A stretch of 14,278 nt of DNA from JBEKZQ01 sp049509675 (lineage in GTDB: Bacteria; Planctomycetota; Planctomycetia; Pirellulales; Thermoguttaceae): assembly GCA_049509675.1 (NCBI GenBank), contig JBEKZQ010000319.1, forward strand, positions 1-14,278. The letters run 5' to 3'. Position 1 is the stretch's first letter. The number at the start of each line of letters is the position of its first letter. Shown piece after piece: positions 1 through 6,656 of the stretch. Below the pieces are notes generated by a model, which searched no databases, was not told where the DNA came from, and saw only the letters and a list, made by a program, of their open reading frames with translations. The position numbers and the translations under genes were made by a program.

Positions 1-3000
1 GGTGCCCGGGGTGCGAAGGCCTGGGCACGCAGACCGGCACGAATCCGGCCGCGCTCTTGCGCGATCCGAAGCTCACGCTGGCCCAGGGCGCCGTGGCCCT
101 CTGGCCCAGCCCGGAAAGCCCGCTGTTCGCCCTCATGTTGCGCAGCTTCTGCCGCGACACGGGCATCCCCGCCGACGTGCCGTTCGAGCAGTTGGGCGGG
201 AAGCATCGACGGCAGATCATGCACGGCACGGGCGAGCAGTGGTTCGAGGTGGCAGGGGACTGTGCCGATTTTCGCGTGGCCATTGCTAGCGATCGCAGCG
301 AAAATGGGACTGTCCCCCTTGAGGGCGCGCATGTGCTCCTGCGGTTCCAGTACAAGGGCCTGTACCCGGCCCTGGACGAGGCGAGCCGGGCTTCGCCCGC
401 CCTGCGCGGCCGATTGGAACACCTGGTCGACGAAGTGGACTGCACGGTCTGCGGCGGCAGCCGGCTCCGCGACGATGCGGCCGCCATGCGGCTCCACGGC
501 CGGACCATGGATGAGCTGAGCCGCCTGCCGCTGGGAAAACTGCTGGCCGAGTTCCGCGACTGGACTCCCACCGTGCGGGAGCGAAAAGTGGCGGGCGAAG
601 TGCTCCGCGAGATTTGCAACCGCACGCAGTTTCTCGTCGACGTGGGTCTGGAATACCTGACCTTGGCCCGGCCCGCCCCCTCGCTCTCCGGCGGCGAGAT
701 GCAGCGCATCCGCCTGGCCGCCCAGGTGGGGAGCGGGCTGTGTGGCGTGCTGTACGTGTTGGACGAGCCGACCATCGGCCTGCACGCCCGCGACAATGCC
801 CGGCTCCTGGAGGCCCTCAGGAAGCTTCGCGACCTGGGCAACACGCTCCTGCTGGTCGAGCACGACCGCGAGGTGCTGGCGCACGCCGATCAACTGCTGG
901 ACTTCGGTCCCGGCGCCGGCCGTTTCGGCGGGCAGATCGTGGCCCAAGGCACGCCGCTGGAGGTCGGCAAGCGGCGCGGCTCCGTGACCGGCCCCTATCT
1001 CTCCGGCAAGAAGGCGATCCCCGTGCCCACCAACCGCCGCATGCCGGGAAAAGGGGTGGGGAACCTTTTGCCGAAACCGAGCACCGACCGAAGGTTGGTC
1101 GCACAAAAGGTTCCCGACCCCTTTTCCCGGGCCGAAGGCTGGCTGGAGATCCGCGGCGCGCGGCACAATAACCTCAAGAACATCGACGTCCGCATCCCCT
1201 TGTGTACCTTCACCGTCGTCAGCGGCACCAGCGGCAGCGGAAAAAGCTCGCTGGTCGAGGACGTGTTGTACAATGCCCTGGCGCGGGCCCTGCACCGGGC
1301 CAAAACGTTCGCCGGCGCGCACGACGCCATCCGCGGCGTGGAACGGATCAACAAGGTGATCCGCGTCGATCAGCAGCCGCTGGGACAGACGCCGACCTCC
1401 AACCCGGCCACGTTCACCGGCGTGTTCGACCTGATCCGCGCACTGTATGCGCAGCTTCCCGAGGCCAAGCTCCGCGGCTACACGCCGCGGCGGTTCAGCT
1501 TCAACGTGTCCGGCGGGCGGTGCGAGAAGTGCGAAGGCAACGGCCAGTTGCGGATCGAAATGCACTTTCTGCCCGACGTGTGGGTCGAGTGCGACACCTG
1601 TCACGGCCGCCGCTATAACGAGGAAACGCTGGCCGTGCGCTATCATGGCCGCTCCATTGCCGAGGTGCTCGACATGCCCTGCGGCGCGGCGGTGCGGCTC
1701 TTTGAAAACATCCCCAGGATCCGCCGCATCCTGGAAACGCTGTGCGACGTGGGCCTGGACTACGTGACGCTCGGCCAGCCCGCCCCCACGCTTTCCGGCG
1801 GCGAAGCGCAACGCGTGAAGCTGGCGGCCGAACTCTCCCGCCCCGATACGGGCAACACCCTCTATCTGCTCGATGAGCCGACCACCGGACTGCACTTCGA
1901 CGACCTGGCCAAACTGCTGGACGTGTTGAACCGGCTGGTCGACCTGGGCAACACGGTGGTGGTGATCGAGCATAACCTGGACGTGATCAAGACCGCCGAC
2001 TGGGTCATCGACATGGGGCCGGAAGCGGGCGAGGAAGGCGGTTACGTGGTCGCCGCCGGCACGCCGGAAGACATCGTCGCCCACGCCCGGGCCTGGGGAA
2101 CAGAGCAGGAGAGCAGGAGAACAGAGCAGGAGAGCAGGAGAACAGAGGAACAGGAGAACAGGGGAGCAGGAGAACAGGAAAGCAGGGGAGCAGGGGAAAA
2201 AATGCTCCCCTCTCCCCTTGTGGGAGAGGGGTTGGGGGTGAGGGGAAAGCGGCGCAAGAAAGGAAAAGCCGCGCAAAAGACTCCCGACCCCTTTTCCCTG
2301 CGGCGTTCTTATACCGGCGAGGTGCTCGCGCCGGTCTTGGCGGCTGGACCGGCGGTCAAGCGGGCGGTCCACGACTTCACCGCCGCCCTGTCTCAGCGCC
2401 CCCACGACCACGACATCGACGACGTGGGCCTGGACGCCAAGATGCCTTGGGAAATCGACGGCCGCCACTGGCACACCGTGGCCCGCGTCGGCCGCACCGG
2501 AAACCCTTGCCGCTGGGACGGCCGCATCCTGGCCGAGGTGATCGACCGCATCCAGGAAAAATCGGACCTCTTCAGCGAAACGGATTGGAACTCGCGCAGC
2601 GTGGTCGAGATCCGCGCGGCGAAGAAATCGGACGGCTGGTTCTTTCACGCCATCACCGGCGAAGAATGGCTGCTGAAGATGAAGTTCCGCACCGCCCGCG
2701 GCACCTTCCAACGCGACGAACTGGTGGGCCGGCTGGACCTGAAACCGTTGAACGACATTCCGGATCTGCCGCTGTACGGCCGCGAGCCGCGGGTGAAGTG
2801 CCGCACGCTGCGCGGGCCGTGGCAGGAGATCGAGCTCCGCGTCCACGGCTACGGCGAGATCGATCGGCCCGGCTTCTGGAAGTTCATCGACGAAGCGGTG
2901 GCCGGATTCGGCCGCTTCTCCCAGCGCGTCGAGCACCATGCCGACATCCTACAGCCCTGGAAACAACTGGGCCGCAAATGGCATTTCGCCCGCAAAGGAT

Positions 3001-3374
3001 TCCCGCTGGGCAAACAGGTGGAGTGGGAGACCGAGGTCTTGGAGGAGCTGGTCGAGATGCTGGTTGAGACGGCCCCGCAAGGGCAACTGCTTTGGAACAA
3101 CAAGCAGGTCGTGCCGGTGTATGTTTCCGGGCAAAAGGAACCGTGGGCGGCCGTGCAGACCAAGAAGCTGGACGCCCTGTATCTGACGCTTTGCGGGCCC
3201 AAGGGCCGCTTCCCGCAAGGCCGCCTGGCGGACCTCGGTTCCGACGCCCGCGTGGACGGCCAGCGACCGGGCCATGATCTGCTGCGGCTGAAGTTCCGCA
3301 CGGTGGACGATCTGCACCGCGGCGGCCTGGCGGCCTTTTTGAAAGAGCACTTGGCAACCGTTCGATCAATGTAG
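1..3374 (+). CDS. uvrA: UvrA-type excinuclease ABC ATPase, 5'-truncated by the window edge, with C-terminal extension
   Basis: DNA-damage recognition ATPase of nucleotide excision repair, cytoplasmic. The frame is open from base 3, so the N-terminus (first Walker A and most of the UvrB-binding region) lies outside the window. The first visible residues, CPGCEGLG, match the second half of UvrA zinc finger 1. A further CxxC follows at 441-452. NBD1 has the signature LSGGEMQ (684-704) and Walker B LYVLDEPT (about 750-773). NBD2 has Walker A GTSGSGKSS (1224-1250), a zinc finger with CxxC pairs at 1521-1532 and 1590-1601, signature LSGGEAQ (1791-1811) and Walker B (about 1860-1883). The conserved core ends near 2339 (YTGEVLAPVL). 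About 345 more residues follow, containing no motif I can name. Repeat-derived segments interrupt the core in frame at 253-318, 1044-1130 and about 2097-2300, yet every visible catalytic motif is intact, so I read it as functional. UvrA1 versus UvrA2 cannot be decided without the N-terminus. The stop codon lies in the first bases of a downstream repeat. Confidence 0.95.
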   Translation, partial: CPGCEGLGTQTGTNPAALLRDPKLTLAQGAVALWPSPESPLFALMLRSFCRDTGIPADVPFEQLGGKHRRQIMHGTGEQWFEVAGDCADFRVAIASDRSENGTVPLEGAHVLLRFQYKGLYPALDEASRASPALRGRLEHLVDEVDCTVCGGSRLRDDAAAMRLHGRTMDELSRLPLGKLLAEFRDWTPTVRERKVAGEVLREICNRTQFLVDVGLEYLTLARPAPSLSGGEMQRIRLAAQVGSGLCGVLYVLDEPTIGLHARDNARLLEALRKLRDLGNTLLLVEHDREVLAHADQLLDFGPGAGRFGGQIVAQGTPLEVGKRRGSVTGPYLSGKKAIPVPTNRRMPGKGVGNLLPKPSTDRRLVAQKVPDPFSRAEGWLEIRGARHNNLKNIDVRIPLCTFTVVSGTSGSGKSSLVEDVLYNALARALHRAKTFAGAHDAIRGVERINKVIRVDQQPLGQTPTSNPATFTGVFDLIRALYAQLPEAKLRGYTPRRFSFNVSGGRCEKCEGNGQLRIEMHFLPDVWVECDTCHGRRYNEETLAVRYHGRSIAEVLDMPCGAAVRLFENIPRIRRILETLCDVGLDYVTLGQPAPTLSGGEAQRVKLAAELSRPDTGNTLYLLDEPTTGLHFDDLAKLLDVLNRLVDLGNTVVVIEHNLDVIKTADWVIDMGPEAGEEGGYVVAAGTPEDIVAHARAWGTEQESRRTEQESRRTEEQENRGAGEQESRGAGEKMLPSPLVGEGLGVRGKRRKKGKAAQKTPDPFSLRRSYTGEVLAPVLAAGPAVKRAVHDFTAALSQRPHDHDIDDVGLDAKMPWEIDGRHWHTVARVGRTGNPCRWDGRILAEVIDRIQEKSDLFSETDWNSRSVVEIRAAKKSDGWFFHAITGEEWLLKMKFRTARGTFQRDELVGRLDLKPLNDIPDLPLYGREPRVKCRTLRGPWQEIELRVHGYGEIDRPGFWKFIDEAVAGFGRFSQRVEHHADILQPWKQLGRKWHFARKGFPLGKQVEWETEVLEELVEMLVETAPQGQLLWNNKQVVPVYVSGQKEPWAAVQTKKLDALYLTLCGPKGRFPQGRLADLGSDARVDGQRPGHDLLRLKFRTVDDLHRGGLAAFLKEHLATVRSM
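253..318 (+). repeat. Palindromic element family A, copy 1, in frame inside uvrA
   Basis: A 66-bp (22-codon) inverted repeat. The left arm (254-275, aggggactgtgccgattt then tcgc) pairs imperfectly with the right arm (298-318, gcgaaaatgggactgtccc). The centre carries gcgatcgc. By comparison with E. coli UvrA from memory, the stretch between the GSGKE-like and (F/Y)xG(V/L) motifs is about 18 residues longer here, which fits insertion of this element. It matches the copy at 8646-8708 at about 55 of 65 aligned positions, counted by eye. Confidence 0.8.
1044..1130 (+). repeat. Palindromic element family B, in frame inside uvrA between the two ATPase halves
   Basis: An 87-bp (29-codon) element with 27-bp arms at 1044-1070 and 1104-1130 that are complementary at 26 of 27 positions. 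The 33-base loop holds a smaller hairpin, cgacc/ggtcg. It encodes a stretch beginning MPGKGVGN and ending KVPDPFSR, in the linker between the NBD1 end (YLSGKK) and the NBD2 start (LEIRGARHNNL). In E. coli UvrA, as I recall it, this linker is about 27 residues shorter, which matches the element length. Confidence 0.85.
2097..2200 (+). repeat. 21-bp tandem repeat inside uvrA
   Basis: A low-complexity purine-rich array. The unit gaacagagcaggagagcagg plus a occurs twice in exact tandem and is followed by degenerate copies. It is translated as repeating EQESRRT-like and GAGEQ-like segments of charged, disordered character. It lies between the core residues AHARAW and the conserved UvrA tail RSYTGEVLAPVL, so it is an insertion into the core and not a natural domain linker. 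Confidence 0.85.
2205..2245 (-). repeat. REP-like CTCACCCC palindrome inside uvrA
   Basis: The segment ctcccctctccccttgtggg followed by agaggggttgggggtgagggg is the reverse-oriented form of the palindromes at 7471-7507 and 10201-10237. It contains a cctctccc/gggagagg stem. It is translated in frame as LPSPLVGEGLGVRG, a peptide I recognise as a typical read-through product of this class of intergenic repeat. Confidence 0.8.
2273..2300 (+). repeat. Half copy of palindromic element family B inside uvrA
   Basis: The segment aaaagactcccgacccctttt plus ccc matches the right arm of the element at 1044-1130 (aaaaggttcccgacccctttt plus ccc) with two differences. I find no convincing left arm. Both copies are read in the same register, giving the peptide PDPFS. 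Confidence 0.65.
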
Positions 3375-3448
3375 TAGGCACCGGGCACCGTGCGCAGCAT
3401 GGTCGTGTGCCGTAACTTTTCGGACGGCACACGGCGTGTGCCTGCTAC
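3371..3448. repeat. Inverted repeat spacer element after uvrA, possible terminator
   Basis: The outer ends gtagtaggcac and gtgcctgctac are inverted. Inside is a 9-bp perfect stem, gtgtgccgt (3405-3413) with acggcacac (3424-3432), around a 10-base loop. No clean T-tract follows, so a terminator role is only a possibility. The TAG stop of uvrA lies at 3372-3374, within the first bases of this repeat. Confidence 0.65.
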
Positions 3449-3450
3449 AT

Positions 3451-3470
3451 GAAAACTGAAAACTGAAAAC
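3451..3470 (+). repeat. Heptamer tandem repeat (gaaaact) in the spacer
   Basis: Nearly three copies of the 7-bp unit gaaaact end three bases before the ATG at 3474. They occupy the place where a ribosome binding site would be expected, and no Shine-Dalgarno sequence is visible. Confidence 0.75.
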
Positions 3471-3473
3471 TCC

Positions 3474-4145
3474 ATGTCTGAATCCCTGATCCCCGCGCGA
3501 GTCCTCTATCGTTTCTCGTTGCCCTGCTTCTATCACCATCCGTTGTGGACCGCGGACGGCGCGGGCCTGGACGAGCGCTATCGGCTCGCCAGCCTGGCCG
3601 GCCTGGAAGCGGAACCAACCCAGCGGTCCCCCTCCGCGGCCCTGGACGTGCGGGTGGCGTGGAGCGAAGGGGGTCTGGCGCTCGTGGTCCGCGTCGAGGG
3701 CAAGCGCCAGCCGCCCTGGTGCCGCGGCACGCGGCCCGAGGACAGCGACGGCCTGCAAGTGTGGATCGATACCCGCGACATCCACAACGTACACCGCGCC
3801 GGACGCTTCTGCCACCGCTTCATTTTCCTACCCACGGGCAGCGGCCGGCGCTTGGGCGAACCCACGGCCGCCTGCCTGCCGATCCATCGCGCCCGCGAGT
3901 TTTCCCGGCCGCCCGCCGAGGGCCAGTTGAAAGTTCGCAGCCAGAAGCGCGTCCACGGCTACGTCTTGGAGGCAGCCATCGCCGCCGAGGCCCTGACCGG
4001 TTTCGATCCCCGCGAGCATCCGCGGTTGGGATTCGCCTACGCCCTGGAAGACCGCGAGTTGGGCGTGCAAACGCTCGGCGTCGGCAGCCCCATGCCCTAC
4101 CAGGAAGATCCCAGCCTGTGGGCCACGCTGGAATTGGTGAAGTAG
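3474..4145 (+). CDS. CBM9/DOMON-like carbohydrate-binding domain protein
   Basis: A 223-residue protein with no signal peptide or membrane segment. The pattern is that of a single CBM9/DOMON-type beta-sandwich: DVRVAWSEGGLALVVRVEGK near residues 57-76, then EDSDGLQVWIDTRD (about 90-103), a FCHRFIFLP strand, YVLEAAIAAEAL, and a C-terminal LWATLEL strand. The EDSDGLQVWID segment corresponds to the characteristic acidic strand of family 9 carbohydrate-binding modules. Free-standing versions are common among planctomycete hypothetical proteins, in my experience. Its ligand is unknown, and the absence of an export signal argues against a simple role in extracellular polysaccharide binding. It lies 99 bp after uvrA across a repeat-filled spacer, so co-transcription is uncertain. 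ATG at 3474 is the first start in the frame after the repeat. Confidence 0.75.
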   Translation: MSESLIPARVLYRFSLPCFYHHPLWTADGAGLDERYRLASLAGLEAEPTQRSPSAALDVRVAWSEGGLALVVRVEGKRQPPWCRGTRPEDSDGLQVWIDTRDIHNVHRAGRFCHRFIFLPTGSGRRLGEPTAACLPIHRAREFSRPPAEGQLKVRSQKRVHGYVLEAAIAAEALTGFDPREHPRLGFAYALEDRELGVQTLGVGSPMPYQEDPSLWATLELVK

Positions 4146-4150
4146 TTTTC

Positions 4151-4217
4151 AGTGTTCAGTGTTCAGTTTTCAGTAGTAGCGGGGCCACGTCCCACTGAAA
4201 ACTGAACACTGAACACT
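4151..4217. repeat. Perfect 24-bp inverted repeat between convergent genes, possible bidirectional terminator
   Basis: Arms 4151-4174 and 4194-4217 are exactly complementary over 24 bp and enclose a 19-base loop. Each arm is itself built of 7-bp units (ttcagtg, ttcagtt). The element fills nearly the whole 82-bp gap between two convergent stop codons, so the transcripts of both genes would end in a strong hairpin. T-rich flanks are short. Confidence 0.8.
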
Positions 4218-4227
4218 TCAAACTCTC

Positions 4228-6435
4228 TTACTTCACGTCTCGGATCTCGACCCGTGTGTGCGTCACCAGGACCTTGCCTTCCAGGTAGCTTTCGCTGACC
4301 ACGTTGCGGACCACCTTGAGCACGTCCAGCACGATATGCGCCTGGGAGATGTACGCGCTGGCGTCGGCCGTTTCGTCCTGGGCCTGCTTTTGCACCACTT
4401 TCTGCACCCCGAAATCGACCCAGGGCGTAATCGCGTCAACCAGGCCGGCCACATCGAAGATCACGGCGCCGGCCAGAGGACGGGTCATTTTCAGCGCCTG
4501 GCCGTCGACCTTCAGCGGCGCGTCGGCCAGGAGGCGCTCGGTGTGCTTCTGCGAGAGCGACACCACGGCCACGCTCTTGGCCAGCCCCGCATTGGGAGCG
4601 ATCTTCCCATCGACCCCCCACGCCGCCGGCAGGGCATAGGCATAGATCGTGCCGAGCTTGCTCTCGATCACCTTGGCCTCGGGAATCTTGAAGTCCTCGG
4701 GAATCTTGCTGTCTTCCACCTGCCGCAGGGCATCAATCAGGCCGTCGAGGATCGCGCGGTACTCGACGCAGGCCTTCTTCAGCAGTTCCGCATCGCTGAC
4801 GCCCACCACCAGGGCCGGCTCGAGCATGGGCATGGGCTTCTCCGTCGCCGGGAGCGCCGCAAGGAACTGCTTGCTCTTCAGCTTCGCGTCCAGCACCACG
4901 GCGGTCTGTCCGTCGGCCAGGGCCGGCAGGAGAAGCTGGCGGTTAGCCTCGTCCAGGCGATGGACCAGGGGGGTCACGTTCTTGACGAACTTGTCGAACT
5001 CGGCGCGTTTGTCTTCGGGGATCTTGGGCACCGCGTATTTCTCGACATAGCGGTAGGCCACGCCCACCCATTTGGCGATCAAGTCGTAATTGGCCACCGA
5101 AACTTTCGATCGGGCCGCCGCGGCCAGCAACGGGTTGCCGCCCACGTGCTGCAGCAGGCCCAACGGCTTGGAACCGTCGATCCAGGGCTGCTGCGTCCAA
5201 TCGTAGCTATAGCCCTCGCTGCCTTTCGCGGTGAGGTAGCTGAACTCCATCATGGCCCCGGACGCGGGCAGCAGCGTCTTCACGTCTTTGGCCAGTGCAG
5301 CGGCATCTTTGCGGATCTGGGCCGTCTCCTCCGCCGGCAGTTTGGCCAGCGGCAGCAACGCCTCGGCCGTCTGCAATAGCTCGTCGATGTCCTCCTTGCC
5401 GGCCCCCAGCCGGGCGCTCATCGCCTTGCTCAGGTAGCCGACGGAGATCAATCGCTGTTGGGCGAACTTCCGCACGGGGGCCAGTTCCGGGCGGTCGGCC
5501 AGCGGTTTGCCCTTGCCCAGCCGCGCCAAAGCGTCGGTCGATGGGCCGATGGCCACCAACAGGTAATCGTCGCGCAGGCCGATGGCCACGGTCAGCTTGA
5601 GTTGCTTGACCCGCGCGATCACCTTCTCGGCGTCGGCCTTGCTGTCCTGGAGCTTGTCCATTTCCTCGGCCGGGATCTGCTCCCAGGGGATCATCTCGCC
5701 GTCCAGCGAAAGGGTCAAGTACTCGAAGCCGTCCACCGTGGTTCGCTGGAACCGGCCCTTGAGTTTCGGGACCTCTTCCAACCGCTCCTTGGCCAGTTTC
5801 TCCAGGCGGTCCAACTGCTCCTTGACCGCCGTCGCGTTGCTGGTCTTGAAACCGAGCACGACAGTCGGCACTTTGATCAGCGGCAGGTTCTTGGCCAGTG
5901 CCGCGATCAGGATCCTGGCCTGCATCGAACCCTGGTCGCCGTCCGATTTGCCGCTTAGTTGCAGCATCATGGGGCCATAACGCATCGCCCCCGCGACCCG
6001 CTGGGCGAGTTGCACCGTATCGACGAAATCATGGTCGGCGTAGCCGAACATCTCGTTGGATGCCAGGTCGGTGCCCACGTCGATGAGTTTGCGCGTGTCC
6101 GGGTCGTTCAGAAAGGCATTGATCTTTCCCGGCACGCTCTGGGGACTGGAGGCCTGCATGCCGTACAAACCCAGGCCCATCTGGATCACGGGAATCGTTT
6201 TGAGCTTGGCCCAGGCCTGGCTGTTCACGACCGCGTCGTATTGCTCCCGTAGTCGCAGCGAAGCGCTGTAGGCGGCGACGTCGTCGGGCACCAGGCCGAG
6301 CGACGGCACGGCCGGCTTGGCCTGCTCGCCGCGGACGCTGGCAGCGCGGACGGTCGCCGTGGCCGCAAGACTGTACATCAGCACGGCTGCCGCCAAGGCC
6401 GGAACGATCATTCTTCTGTCAAGTCGAGAAATCAT
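4228..6435 (-). CDS. Large secreted protein of unknown function
   Basis: A 735-residue protein exported by a clear signal peptide: MISRLDRR, then the hydrophobic stretch MIVPALAAAVLMYSLAA, then a likely cleavage at VRA/ASV. I chose the ATG at 6435 because AGGAG lies 7 bases upstream and the signal peptide starts there; the frame stays open to 6558 but without plausible sequence. The mature part begins SLGLVPDDVAAYSASLRLRE, a lead-in I associate with large secreted planctomycete proteins of unknown function. It is rich in charged helices (EQLDRLEKLAKERLEEVPKLKG), contains FEYLTLSLDGE and EGYSYDWTQQPW segments, and has no cysteine motif or catalytic signature that I recognise. It may be a periplasmic or surface protein. 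It is divergent from the STN-domain gene and may share that promoter region. Confidence 0.8.
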   Translation of the reverse strand: MISRLDRRMIVPALAAAVLMYSLAATATVRAASVRGEQAKPAVPSLGLVPDDVAAYSASLRLREQYDAVVNSQAWAKLKTIPVIQMGLGLYGMQASSPQSVPGKINAFLNDPDTRKLIDVGTDLASNEMFGYADHDFVDTVQLAQRVAGAMRYGPMMLQLSGKSDGDQGSMQARILIAALAKNLPLIKVPTVVLGFKTSNATAVKEQLDRLEKLAKERLEEVPKLKGRFQRTTVDGFEYLTLSLDGEMIPWEQIPAEEMDKLQDSKADAEKVIARVKQLKLTVAIGLRDDYLLVAIGPSTDALARLGKGKPLADRPELAPVRKFAQQRLISVGYLSKAMSARLGAGKEDIDELLQTAEALLPLAKLPAEETAQIRKDAAALAKDVKTLLPASGAMMEFSYLTAKGSEGYSYDWTQQPWIDGSKPLGLLQHVGGNPLLAAAARSKVSVANYDLIAKWVGVAYRYVEKYAVPKIPEDKRAEFDKFVKNVTPLVHRLDEANRQLLLPALADGQTAVVLDAKLKSKQFLAALPATEKPMPMLEPALVVGVSDAELLKKACVEYRAILDGLIDALRQVEDSKIPEDFKIPEAKVIESKLGTIYAYALPAAWGVDGKIAPNAGLAKSVAVVSLSQKHTERLLADAPLKVDGQALKMTRPLAGAVIFDVAGLVDAITPWVDFGVQKVVQKQAQDETADASAYISQAHIVLDVLKVVRNVVSESYLEGKVLVTHTRVEIRDVK

Positions 6436-6442
6436 GGGAATG

Positions 6443-6447
6443 CTCCT
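6443..6447 (-). promoter_or_regulatory. Ribosome binding site fixing the start at 6435
   Basis: AGGAG on the minus strand with a 7-base spacer to the ATG at 6435-6433. It decides the start against upstream in-frame codons such as those at 6468 and 6558. Confidence 0.75.
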
Positions 6448-6571
6448 GGAGGGGGACGGTGGACGCATGGACGCTGCTCGGCTGCGGATTATATCGCGCC
6501 GTACCCCCGGCGGACAAGCGGGGGCTTGCTTTCTGCCTACCGCCCAATTACTATGCAAACCGTCGGCGGAC

Positions 6572-6613
6572 TTGAGATTTCAGATTTCAGATTTCAGATT
6601 TCAGATTTGAGAT
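6572..6613 (+). repeat. Heptamer tandem repeat (gatttca) in divergent spacer
   Basis: About five tandem copies of gatttca/gatttga between the divergently transcribed genes starting at 6435 (-) and 6657 (+). The same unit family recurs at 7395-7448 and 13085-13182. Confidence 0.85.
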
Positions 6614-6656
6614 ATTGGATATCGCCGGTCTTTTCGCAGGAATAGGGGAACTTCTT

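Noticed and set aside
4258..5379. Long plus-strand frame (373 codons) opposite the secreted-protein gene
   Set aside because: It has H/R/Q/G-rich antisense composition and no recognisable motif. The minus-strand gene has a signal peptide and a ribosome binding site.
6436..6558. Upstream start for the secreted protein (41 extra residues)
   Set aside because: The extension precedes a textbook signal peptide and has no ribosome binding site, whereas AGGAG sits 7 bases before the ATG at 6435.
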